From Mucinivorans sp036654415 (GTDB lineage Bacteria > Bacteroidota > Bacteroidia > Bacteroidales > Rikenellaceae), in contig JAVVSB010000029.1 of NCBI GenBank assembly GCA_036654415.1, forward strand, positions 1-25,373: a DNA stretch of 25,373 nucleotides, given 5' to 3'. The translations under genes were made by a program, and so were the position numbers. Of the stretch, positions 1-6,238 are shown piece by piece (position 1 is the first letter of the stretch; every line of letters starts with the position of its first letter). The notes below the pieces were generated by a model. The model was not told the DNA's origin. It saw nothing but the letters and a program-made list of their open reading frames with translations, and ran no database searches.

Positions 1-1
1 A

Positions 2-64
2 AGGTGGATTAGCCCTATCTTAGTTGCGAGAAAAGTTTTACCGGACAGTAATAATCTTTTATAG
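2..64 (+). CDS. possible 3' end of an upstream CDS (edge fragment)
   Basis: The frame starting at base 2 is open for 20 codons and stops with TAG at 62-64, directly before the terminator hairpin at 65-101. That position is what one expects for the last codons of a gene whose body lies left of the window. The other two forward frames stop at 12 and 23, so they could equally be the true gene end. The fragment is too short to identify, and the assignment rests only on its distance to the terminator. Confidence 0.2.
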   Translation, partial: RWISPILVARKVLPDSNNLL

Positions 65-101
65 AAAAGTCGTATATTTGTCAAAATATACGACTTTTTT
101 T
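65..101 (+). terminator. intrinsic terminator abutting the mnmA start codon
   Basis: A perfect 15-bp stem (65-79 pairs with 84-98) closes a 4-nt loop (80-83). A run of seven T at 95-101 follows, and the mnmA ATG begins at 102. The shape is a classic Rho-independent terminator for a gene left of the window. It also contains a -7-like box in its 5' arm (see the promoter at 73-80). Confidence 0.75.
73..80 (+). promoter_or_regulatory. -7 box of the putative mnmA promoter
   Basis: TATATTTG matches the Bacteroidetes -7 consensus TAnnTTTG exactly. It ends 21 nt before the mnmA ATG, the same distance seen for the clpP, acn and antiporter boxes in this window. No clear -33 TTTG is present at the expected spacing, which lowers confidence. 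A start about 7 nt downstream would leave only the 3' arm of the hairpin in the mRNA. Confidence 0.45.
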
Positions 102-1232
102 ATGCGAATAGTAGTTGGACTTAGTGGCGGGGTTGACTCCTCGGTAGCGGCATACCTACTCAAAGCACAAGGACACGATGTGCTGGGACTCTTTATGCGT
201 AATTGGCACGACACTACGGGGACCCTCTCGGGAGATTGCCCGTGGGAAGATGACCGTGTCTTTGCGGAGTTGGTGGCCAAAAAACTGGATATTGAATTCC
301 ACTATATCGACCTGAGCCAGGAGTATCGCACCCGCGTGGTGGACTATATGTTTGACGAATACGCTAAAGGACGTACCCCCAACCCAGATGTACTATGCAA
401 CCGAGAGATAAAGTTCGATGCTTTTATGAAATCCGCCCTAAAGTTGGGGGCCGACTATGTGGCCACGGGGCACTATTGCCGCAAGGGAGATAACAATGAG
501 CTGCTGGCTGGGGTTGATAAAAATAAAGACCAAAGCTATTTTTTGTGTCAACTATCTGAACAACAACTTTCAAAGGCTCTTTTCCCCATCGGAGAGCTTC
601 AGAAATCTGAAGTACGCCGTATAGCCATGGAACAAGGATTAGCCACAGCCGAGCGCAAAGATTCGCAGGGAATATGTTTTGTGGGTAAAGTGGATTTACC
701 TGTTTTTTTGCAACAAAAATTAGCTGCAAAACGGGGAGATATAATTGAGATTATGGCCAATAGCGACGTCTATACAAAAAAGAAACCGTTTTTTGAACCT
801 TGGCTCTACTGCCCGTCAGACGGTGTCAAAGTGGGTCAGCACAATGGGGCTCACTACTACACTGTGGGCCAACGCCACGGTCTTGGTGTGGGTGGCAAAA
901 AAGAACCTCTGTTTGTCATAGCCACCGACACCGAAAACAACACCATCTACGTAGGTATGGGCGAAAACCACCCAGGACTCTACCGCGAGGGGCTCTTTAT
1001 TAACCACGATGAACTACACTGGATATGTGACAAAAACCGCTTTGAACAAGGTCAGCAGGAGTTCGATATGCGCATCCGTTACCGTCAGCCACTACAAAAA
1101 GGGATACTCCGAATCGAAGCCGAGGGGGGATACATCACCTTCGACAAGCCTCAGCGCGGAGTAACGGCAGGCCAATTTGCCTGCTGGTATCGCGGGCAGG
1201 AGTTATGTGGCTCAGGGGTTATTGAACGTTAA
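102..1232 (+). CDS. mnmA: tRNA-specific 2-thiouridylase MnmA
   Basis: MnmA installs the 2-thio group on U34 of the Lys, Glu and Gln tRNAs, using ATP to adenylate C2 and a persulfide sulfur relay; it acts in the cytoplasm. The 376-residue product has the PP-loop ATPase signature SGGVDSS at residues 8-14 and the family motif GLFMRNW (29-35). The nucleophile Cys99 lies in NPDVLCNREIKF and the persulfide Cys192 in GICFVG. The C-terminal third is the tRNA-binding beta region ending in GQFACWYRG. I chose the ATG at 102 because the protein then starts at MRIVVGLSGG, as family members do. The upstream ATG at 24 would translate through the terminator hairpin. It is the first gene of a five-gene run; DUF1573 follows after 13 nt. 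Length is normal. Confidence 0.96.
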   Translation: MRIVVGLSGGVDSSVAAYLLKAQGHDVLGLFMRNWHDTTGTLSGDCPWEDDRVFAELVAKKLDIEFHYIDLSQEYRTRVVDYMFDEYAKGRTPNPDVLCNREIKFDAFMKSALKLGADYVATGHYCRKGDNNELLAGVDKNKDQSYFLCQLSEQQLSKALFPIGELQKSEVRRIAMEQGLATAERKDSQGICFVGKVDLPVFLQQKLAAKRGDIIEIMANSDVYTKKKPFFEPWLYCPSDGVKVGQHNGAHYYTVGQRHGLGVGGKKEPLFVIATDTENNTIYVGMGENHPGLYREGLFINHDELHWICDKNRFEQGQQEFDMRIRYRQPLQKGILRIEAEGGYITFDKPQRGVTAGQFACWYRGQELCGSGVIER

Positions 1233-1245
1233 CCATTGTAAAGAT

Positions 1246-2328
1246 ATGAAACACCTGATATTCGTTATTTCAGCTATTATCTGCTCGCTTGACTTTGCTA
1301 TGGCTCAAAGTAATAGAACTACCAGTGTCGAATTCACAGAATACAGCTGGGACTTTGGCACCATTGATGAGGTTGATGGAGCCGTGCAGCATAGCTTTAA
1401 ATTCCGTAACACTGGTTCTAAACCGTTTGTAGTCACAGCTATAAATGTCTCTTGTGGTTGCACTACGCCACAATACTCCAAAGCCCCGACCCTACCTGGA
1501 CAGAGCGATGAAATAAAAATAACTTTTGACCCAATGAATCGCCCTGGACGTTTTGAAAAACAGATTATAGTGCAGAGTAATAATAATAAAGGGGCAATCA
1601 CTCTAATAATACGAGGCTTAGTAAAGCCTCGTCCACGCACTTTAGAGGACGATTATCCTGTGGCTCTGAGTTCGGGAATTCGTCTGGAGGATATCAGTAT
1701 TGATATGGGTAACATAAGTGGTAGTGGGCTAACCGTTGTGCAGATAGGTGTGGTAAATAATTCAGCAAAAGCGGCAACTCTAAACTTCGAGGGTGCACTT
1801 ATGCCACCATGGCTCAAAATCAACAATAAAACAGAGATAGCCGCTGGCGAAAAATGTAAAATAGATTTCACCATCTCGCCAGTCCAAACAGCCATTTGGG
1901 GCCATAAACATTTGGAAGTTCCAATATTGATAAATGGTGTGATACAGCCTTTTAAGTTGAACCTGCTAATGACCTTTATCGAGGATTTCTCGTCGTTAAC
2001 CCCACAGGAGATTCAAGATGCACCACGCGGAGATATCTCATCCTACTTTTACCATTTTTCGACTGTTCACCGTGGAGACAAGCTCATCCATACATTTCGT
2101 CTTACAAATGTTGGGCAAAGACCACTTATTATACGCTACTTAGATTTTCAACAGACCAATGTATTGGCCGCGACCAGCTCGATGACCATTCCTTCGGGAG
2201 AGTCAGCCGAAATAACGGTGCAGCTCCTGAGCCAAAAAACCGAAGCTGTGGCTGAAATGGTACGCGTGATAACCAACGACCCCTATCGTCCAGTAATTGA
2301 ACTACGCCTTATGGCAAATATCTTATAA
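1246..2328 (+). CDS. exported DUF1573 (Ig-like/ASH-type) protein
   Basis: The 360-residue protein starts with a type I signal peptide (1-20, ending AMA), so it is probably periplasmic. Residues about 29-128 form a DUF1573 domain: a WDFGTI opening, then CGCTTP at 70-75, then a TFDPMNRPGRF segment. A middle beta-rich segment (about 135-245) and a second domain of the same general fold (about 265-360, with HTFRLTNVGQRPL) follow; the latter lacks the CGC motif. DUF1573 proteins are abundant in Bacteroidetes, resemble ASH/MSP-type immunoglobulin domains and have no established biochemical role. I reject the in-frame upstream start at 1177, which overlaps mnmA, because the ATG at 1246 gives a proper signal peptide. 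nfnA follows after 2 nt, so co-transcription is very likely, though the functional link to MnmA or Nfn is unknown. Confidence 0.85.
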   Translation: MKHLIFVISAIICSLDFAMAQSNRTTSVEFTEYSWDFGTIDEVDGAVQHSFKFRNTGSKPFVVTAINVSCGCTTPQYSKAPTLPGQSDEIKITFDPMNRPGRFEKQIIVQSNNNKGAITLIIRGLVKPRPRTLEDDYPVALSSGIRLEDISIDMGNISGSGLTVVQIGVVNNSAKAATLNFEGALMPPWLKINNKTEIAAGEKCKIDFTISPVQTAIWGHKHLEVPILINGVIQPFKLNLLMTFIEDFSSLTPQEIQDAPRGDISSYFYHFSTVHRGDKLIHTFRLTNVGQRPLIIRYLDFQQTNVLAATSSMTIPSGESAEITVQLLSQKTEAVAEMVRVITNDPYRPVIELRLMANIL

Positions 2329-2330
2329 CA

Positions 2331-3191
2331 ATGTATAAAATACTAAAAAAGAGCCTCTTGGCTCCACAAATCTACCTTATGGAGCTCCACGCGCCACGAA
2401 TTGCCGTCTCGGCTCAACCAGGTCAGTTTCTGATTGTCATTGTCGATGAACGTGGAGAACGCATTCCGCTCACTGTGTGTGACTTCGACCGTAAAAAAGA
2501 GACTGTAACCATTGTAATTCAGGCAATTGGAGCCTCGACAATGCGTATTGTAGAGCTTAACGAAGGCCAATTCTTGCGCGATGTGGTGGGCCCTTTAGGC
2601 CATGCCTCGGAGTTTATCAAACTGAGTGAAGATGAGCTTAAAGACAAAAACTTTATGTTCGTAGCTGGTGGCCTTGGGGCAGCACCAGTCTACCCCCAAG
2701 TAAAATGGCTTGCCGACCACGGAGTGAAACCTCACGTGATTATAGGGGCAAAAAACAGCAATCTAACCATTTTTGAAAAAGAGTTTCGGGCCATCACCCC
2801 CAACGTGCATATTGCAACAGATGACGGTTCTGCAGGCTTCCACGGTTTGGTAACAGACCTGCTTAAAGAGTTAGTAGCCAAGGGAGAACATTTTGACCAA
2901 GTGGTGGCTATTGGCCCCATGATTATGATGAAGTTTGTAGCCATGACCACAAAAGCACTCAATATTCCCACTATTGTAAGTCTAAACACATTGATGGTGG
3001 ATGGCACTGGTATGTGCGGAGCTTGTAGGGTAACTGTGGGTGGTAAGACCCGCTTTGCGTGTGTAGATGGCCCCGAGTTCGACGGCCACCAGGTAGATTT
3101 TGACGAGGCACTACGCCGCGGGTCAATGTACCGCACCATTGAGCAGAGGCTCAAAGAGAAAGAATCACATAAATGTAATTTAGGATTATAA
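2331..3191 (+). CDS. nfnA: NfnA-type FAD/[2Fe-2S] subunit of NADH-dependent ferredoxin:NADP+ oxidoreductase
   Basis: This 286-residue protein belongs to the family of NfnA, the sulfide dehydrogenase small subunit and PyrK-type electron-transfer proteins. The N-terminal FAD barrel carries the RIPLTVCDF flavin motif (44-52) and the NAD domain carries VAGGLGAAPVYP (111-122). A C-terminal iron-sulfur segment holds GMCGACRV (Cys229, Cys232) and FACVDGPEFDGH (Cys244). Only three Cys are placed for the [2Fe-2S] cluster. Structures of NfnA relatives describe an Asp as fourth ligand, and Asp224, just before the first Cys, is the candidate here. NfnAB couples NADH and reduced ferredoxin oxidation to NADP+ reduction. 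The partner subunit starts 2 nt downstream, which supports a complex. Older annotations call this pair sulfide dehydrogenase. Confidence 0.88.
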   Translation: MYKILKKSLLAPQIYLMELHAPRIAVSAQPGQFLIVIVDERGERIPLTVCDFDRKKETVTIVIQAIGASTMRIVELNEGQFLRDVVGPLGHASEFIKLSEDELKDKNFMFVAGGLGAAPVYPQVKWLADHGVKPHVIIGAKNSNLTIFEKEFRAITPNVHIATDDGSAGFHGLVTDLLKELVAKGEHFDQVVAIGPMIMMKFVAMTTKALNIPTIVSLNTLMVDGTGMCGACRVTVGGKTRFACVDGPEFDGHQVDFDEALRRGSMYRTIEQRLKEKESHKCNLGL

Positions 3192-3193
3192 CT

Positions 3194-4585
3194 ATGGCCA
3201 ATAAAACACCAAGAGTTCCCGCACGAGAACAAGACCCAACAATAAGAGCTACAAACTTCCAAGAGGTTTGCTACGGATACAATCAAGAAGAGGCTATGAC
3301 TGAGGCCTCGCGCTGTTTGAACTGCAAAAAGCCACTCTGCCGCGAGGCCTGTCCAGTTTCAGTGCAGATTCCAGATTTCATTGCACAAGTGGCCGCTGGT
3401 AACATAGCCGCAGCCGCCACAGTCATTGCAAAGGATAATCTGCTACCCAGCATCTGTGGCAGGGTATGCCCACAAGAGTCGCAATGCGAAGGCTCCTGCA
3501 TACTGGGAATCAAAGGTGAAGCAGTAAGTATAGGCAAACTTGAACGCTTTGTGGGTGACTGGAAAATCAAGAACTCTCAGCCTACCACACCCACGGTTCG
3601 ACATGGCAAAAAGGTGGCTGTAGTGGGTAGTGGCCCTTCGGGGCTAGCTTGTGCAGCCGACTTGGCCAAGTTAGATTACCAAGTCACCATTTTTGAGGTT
3701 CTACATAGGGCTGGCGGTGTGCTCCAGTATGGCATTCCTGAGTTCCGTCTACCCAAAAATGATATTGTAGAAAAAGAGGTCCAGAACGTTATACAACTTG
3801 GCGTTAAGATAGAGACAGATGTGGTGGTAGGGCGCACTCTCACCATTGACCAGCTGATGGAGGACGAAGGTTTTGAAGCTGTTTTTGTAGGGTCGGGTGC
3901 TGGACTACCTAAATTTATGGGTATTGGTGGCGAAAATTTAAATGGGGTGGTTTCGGCCAACGAATTCCTGACGCGTACCAACCTGATGAAGGCTTTTGAC
4001 GACGATTATGACACCCCTATCTTTGTGGGTAAACGGGCTGTTGTGGTCGGTGGAGGCAACGTGGCTATGGATGCCGTAAGAACGGCCAAACGACTTGGAG
4101 CTGATGCATTTATAGTTTACCGTCGTTCCGAGACAGAGCTACCAGCACGTCTTGAGGAGGTACACCACGCCAAGCAAGAGGGGATAAACTTTGAGATGTT
4201 AACCAATCCAACGGAAATTCTAGCTGACCAAGCTGGATGGGTCCGTGCCATCCATTGCGTGCGTATGGAGCTCGGAGAGGCCGACAGTTCGGGGCGCCGT
4301 TCGCCACGCGAAATTGTGGGGTCTGAGTTTGAAATCGAGTGCGACCAGGTGATTATGGCTTTGGGCACATCACCCAACCCACTTATTGCCAAGACCACCA
4401 AGGGGCTAGACACTACACGCTGGGGCGGTATTGTGGCTGATTGCCTGACTGGGGCCACATCACGCGCGGGTATCTTTGCTGGAGGTGATGCGGTTACTGG
4501 GGCTGCAACGGTCATCTTGGCTATGGGGGCTGGCCGCAAGGCAGCAGCGGCCATTGATGAGTATCTAAAGGCTAAAAAGCAGTGA
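3194..4585 (+). CDS. nfnB: NfnB-type large subunit (glutamate synthase beta-like flavoprotein)
   Basis: The 463-residue protein resembles the NfnB/GltA-like family: an N-terminal two-[4Fe-4S] domain followed by FAD and NAD(P)H Rossmann domains. The first cluster motif is CLNCKKPLCREACP (Cys41, 44, 49, 53). A second Cys group lies in ICGRVCPQESQCEGSC (Cys88, 92, 98, 102). The dinucleotide sites are GSGPSG (145-150) and GGGNVAMD (286-293). The C-terminus has the FAGGDAVTGAATVI flavin-binding motif. In isolation it could be called glutamate synthase small subunit. The adjacent nfnA and the absence of a glutamate synthase large subunit make the bifurcating transhydrogenase the better call. Its TGA overlaps the next gene's ATG by one base (TGATG), implying translational coupling. 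Confidence 0.88.
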   Translation: MANKTPRVPAREQDPTIRATNFQEVCYGYNQEEAMTEASRCLNCKKPLCREACPVSVQIPDFIAQVAAGNIAAAATVIAKDNLLPSICGRVCPQESQCEGSCILGIKGEAVSIGKLERFVGDWKIKNSQPTTPTVRHGKKVAVVGSGPSGLACAADLAKLDYQVTIFEVLHRAGGVLQYGIPEFRLPKNDIVEKEVQNVIQLGVKIETDVVVGRTLTIDQLMEDEGFEAVFVGSGAGLPKFMGIGGENLNGVVSANEFLTRTNLMKAFDDDYDTPIFVGKRAVVVGGGNVAMDAVRTAKRLGADAFIVYRRSETELPARLEEVHHAKQEGINFEMLTNPTEILADQAGWVRAIHCVRMELGEADSSGRRSPREIVGSEFEIECDQVIMALGTSPNPLIAKTTKGLDTTRWGGIVADCLTGATSRAGIFAGGDAVTGAATVILAMGAGRKAAAAIDEYLKAKKQ

Positions 4586-5154
4586 TGACCGAGCAGGAAA
4601 AAATGATATCGGGACAACTATACGACTGTGCCGATAGAGAGCTTATGTTATTGTGGAGTCGAGCCCAAAAGCTCACCCACCTCTACAACAACACTGTGGC
4701 TACAGATGGACAACGAAAAAACGAAATTCTGACCATGCTCTTGGCCGAACGGGGGCAATCTGTGAATATCAACGCACCTTTCCACTGCGATTATGGCCAG
4801 AATATATACGTGGGTGAAAATTGCGAAATTAATTTCGGATGTGTGATTCTAGATTGTAATAAGGTGACAATTGGGGATAATGTAATGATTGGACCTGCGG
4901 TGCAGATATACACTGTAACTCACCCCACACATGCTGCTGAACGGATGCCAAGTCCAGGAAGCAATTTCTGTAAAGCAATGACTGCCCCAGTTACCATCGA
5001 AGATGAGGTATGGATTGGTGGTGGTGCCATAATTCTACCTGGAGTGACCATAGGCCGACGAAGCACCATTGGTGCTGGCAGTGTGGTAACAAAGGATATT
5101 CCACCCGACTCCCTGGCCGTAGGTAACCCTGCCAAAGTGGTCAAACATCTATAA
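4585..5154 (+). CDS. maltose/galactoside O-acetyltransferase-like hexapeptide-repeat enzyme
   Basis: This 189-residue protein is a left-handed beta-helix acetyltransferase of the Maa/LacA/NodL family, which moves acetyl groups from acetyl-CoA to sugar hydroxyls. The N-terminal helical cap (MISGQLYDCADREL, 7-20) is typical. Hexapeptide repeats run from about 60 to 180. The catalytic His113 is in TVTHPT, and the acetyl-CoA region contains DEVWIGGGAIILPGV (140-154) and ends in AVGNPAKVVK. The natural sugar acceptor cannot be read from sequence. I chose the ATG at 4585 over the GTG at 4582 because it overlaps the nfnB stop as TGATG. It is the last gene before a strong terminator. Its metabolic relation to nfnAB is not obvious. 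Confidence 0.88.
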   Translation: MTEQEKMISGQLYDCADRELMLLWSRAQKLTHLYNNTVATDGQRKNEILTMLLAERGQSVNINAPFHCDYGQNIYVGENCEINFGCVILDCNKVTIGDNVMIGPAVQIYTVTHPTHAAERMPSPGSNFCKAMTAPVTIEDEVWIGGGAIILPGVTIGRRSTIGAGSVVTKDIPPDSLAVGNPAKVVKHL

Positions 5155-5155
5155 A

Positions 5156-5199
5156 AAAGCAAGTGGCGAAACTCTTTTGTGAGTTTCGCCACTTGCTTT
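5156..5199. terminator. bidirectional intrinsic terminator between convergent operons
   Basis: A perfect 16-bp GC-rich stem (5159-5174 with 5181-5196) and a 6-nt loop are flanked by an A run on the left and a T run on the right, extending the pairing by 3 bp. It lies 1 nt after the acetyltransferase stop and 20 nt before the minus-strand threonine dehydrogenase stop, so it can end transcription from both sides. Confidence 0.92.
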
Positions 5200-5219
5200 A
5201 AAGCCCTTACAAGCTATTT

Positions 5220-6155
5220 TTACAATAATTTTCGCCCCAGAGCTTCAATCATACCATCCACCATACCATCTAAGTCATACTTAGGTGACCAGTCCCACTC
5301 AGCACGAGCACAACTGTCGTCCAAGGAGTTGGGCCAACCATTAGATATGGCATCCTTCACTGGGTCGATACAGTACTCCACCGTCAAGGTTGGAATGCGT
5401 TTAGCAATGGCATCAAAGAGAATCTCTGGCGAGAAACTCATCGCTGTAACATTGTAACCATTACGATGAATTAATCGTTTTGGGTCAGCCACCATCAACT
5501 GGTGTAAGGCATTGAGTGCATCGGGCATATACATCATATCCATAAACCTATCGCTAGGCACAGGGCACGAGAAATTTTCGCCCTTAATGGCGTTGTAGAA
5601 AACCTCGACAGCATAATCCGTGGTACCTCCACCAGGAAGCGACCCGCTGGATATGATTCCAGGGAAACGCACGGAACGGGCATCGACACCAAAGCGTTGA
5701 AAATAGTAATTACCCATCATCTCGCCTGTCACCTTACAGACCCCGTACATTGTTGTGGGGTGCATAATGGTATCTTGAGGAGTGTTATCTTTAGGGGCAT
5801 CGGGACCAAAAGCCCCGATTGAGCTAGGTGTAAAAACAGAACATTCATACTGACGAGCCACCTCTAAAGCATTCATGAGGGCAGTCATATTGATACGCCA
5901 AGCCAAGGCTGGATCCTTCTCGCCACGAGCAGAAAGCAGGGCCACCAAGTTGTAAATTGTGTCCACCTTGTATTTGTTGACAATCAAACTTATGGCCGAG
6001 GCATCCATAGCGTCCAACTGTATCGAATATTCGTCTTGAGGACTGGCTTGAAGGTCAGCGGCAATCACATTTTTATCGCCATACAAACCACGAAGATAGT
6101 GTTTAAGCTCGGTGCCTATTTGACCACCAGCTCCAATAATCAAAATTCTTTTCAT
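5220..6155 (-). CDS. tdh: L-threonine 3-dehydrogenase, SDR (epimerase-like) type
   Basis: This enzyme oxidises L-threonine to 2-amino-3-ketobutyrate with NAD+, the first step of threonine catabolism to glycine and acetyl-CoA. The 311-residue protein is an extended short-chain dehydrogenase: NAD-binding GAGGQIG (8-14), the catalytic Ser region TPSSIGAFGP (109-118) and Tyr137/Lys141 in YGVCK. Family-specific blocks separate it from UDP-sugar epimerases: RFPGIIS, PGGGTTDYAVEVFY, the MMYMPDAL segment, and WPNSLDDSCARAEWDW near the C-terminus. These resemble the SDR threonine dehydrogenases of flavobacteria and animals rather than the zinc enzyme of E. coli. No 2-amino-3-ketobutyrate ligase gene is adjacent. 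It has its own terminator and is separated from the M60 gene by another, so it is probably monocistronic. Length is normal. Confidence 0.87.
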   Translation of the reverse strand: MKRILIIGAGGQIGTELKHYLRGLYGDKNVIAADLQASPQDEYSIQLDAMDASAISLIVNKYKVDTIYNLVALLSARGEKDPALAWRINMTALMNALEVARQYECSVFTPSSIGAFGPDAPKDNTPQDTIMHPTTMYGVCKVTGEMMGNYYFQRFGVDARSVRFPGIISSGSLPGGGTTDYAVEVFYNAIKGENFSCPVPSDRFMDMMYMPDALNALHQLMVADPKRLIHRNGYNVTAMSFSPEILFDAIAKRIPTLTVEYCIDPVKDAISNGWPNSLDDSCARAEWDWSPKYDLDGMVDGMIEALGRKLL

Positions 6156-6192
6156 ACGTAAATATTTTAAAAAACTAAATTTGTAGCTAACG

Positions 6193-6225
6193 AAAAAACG
6201 AAAGGAGATACTGCGGTATCTCCTT
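6193..6225 (-). terminator. intrinsic terminator of the M60 peptidase gene
   Basis: On the minus strand a 10-bp stem (6225-6216 with 6211-6202) closes a 4-nt loop and is followed by a T-rich tract (6192-6199 read in reverse). It begins about 14 nt after the M60 stop codon at 6239-6241 and isolates that gene from tdh. Confidence 0.8.
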
Positions 6226-6238
6226 ATCGTGGTTTAAT

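Noticed and set aside
24..101. Upstream in-frame start extending mnmA by 26 codons
   Set aside because: It would translate through a perfect terminator hairpin and add residues absent from MnmA proteins; the ATG at 102 gives the canonical N-terminus.
3194..4585. Glutamate synthase small subunit (gltD)
   Set aside because: The domain layout fits, but the partner large subunit is absent and nfnA is directly upstream, so NfnB is the better call.
4117..4617. 166-codon minus-strand open frame opposite nfnB
   Set aside because: Antisense to the conserved C-terminal flavin domain of nfnB; the composition (Ser, Pro and Arg rich) is typical of a shadow frame.
5220..6155. UDP-glucose 4-epimerase
   Set aside because: The fold is shared, but the PGGGTTDYAVE block, the MMYMPDAL segment and WPNSLDDSCARAEWDW are specific to SDR threonine dehydrogenases.
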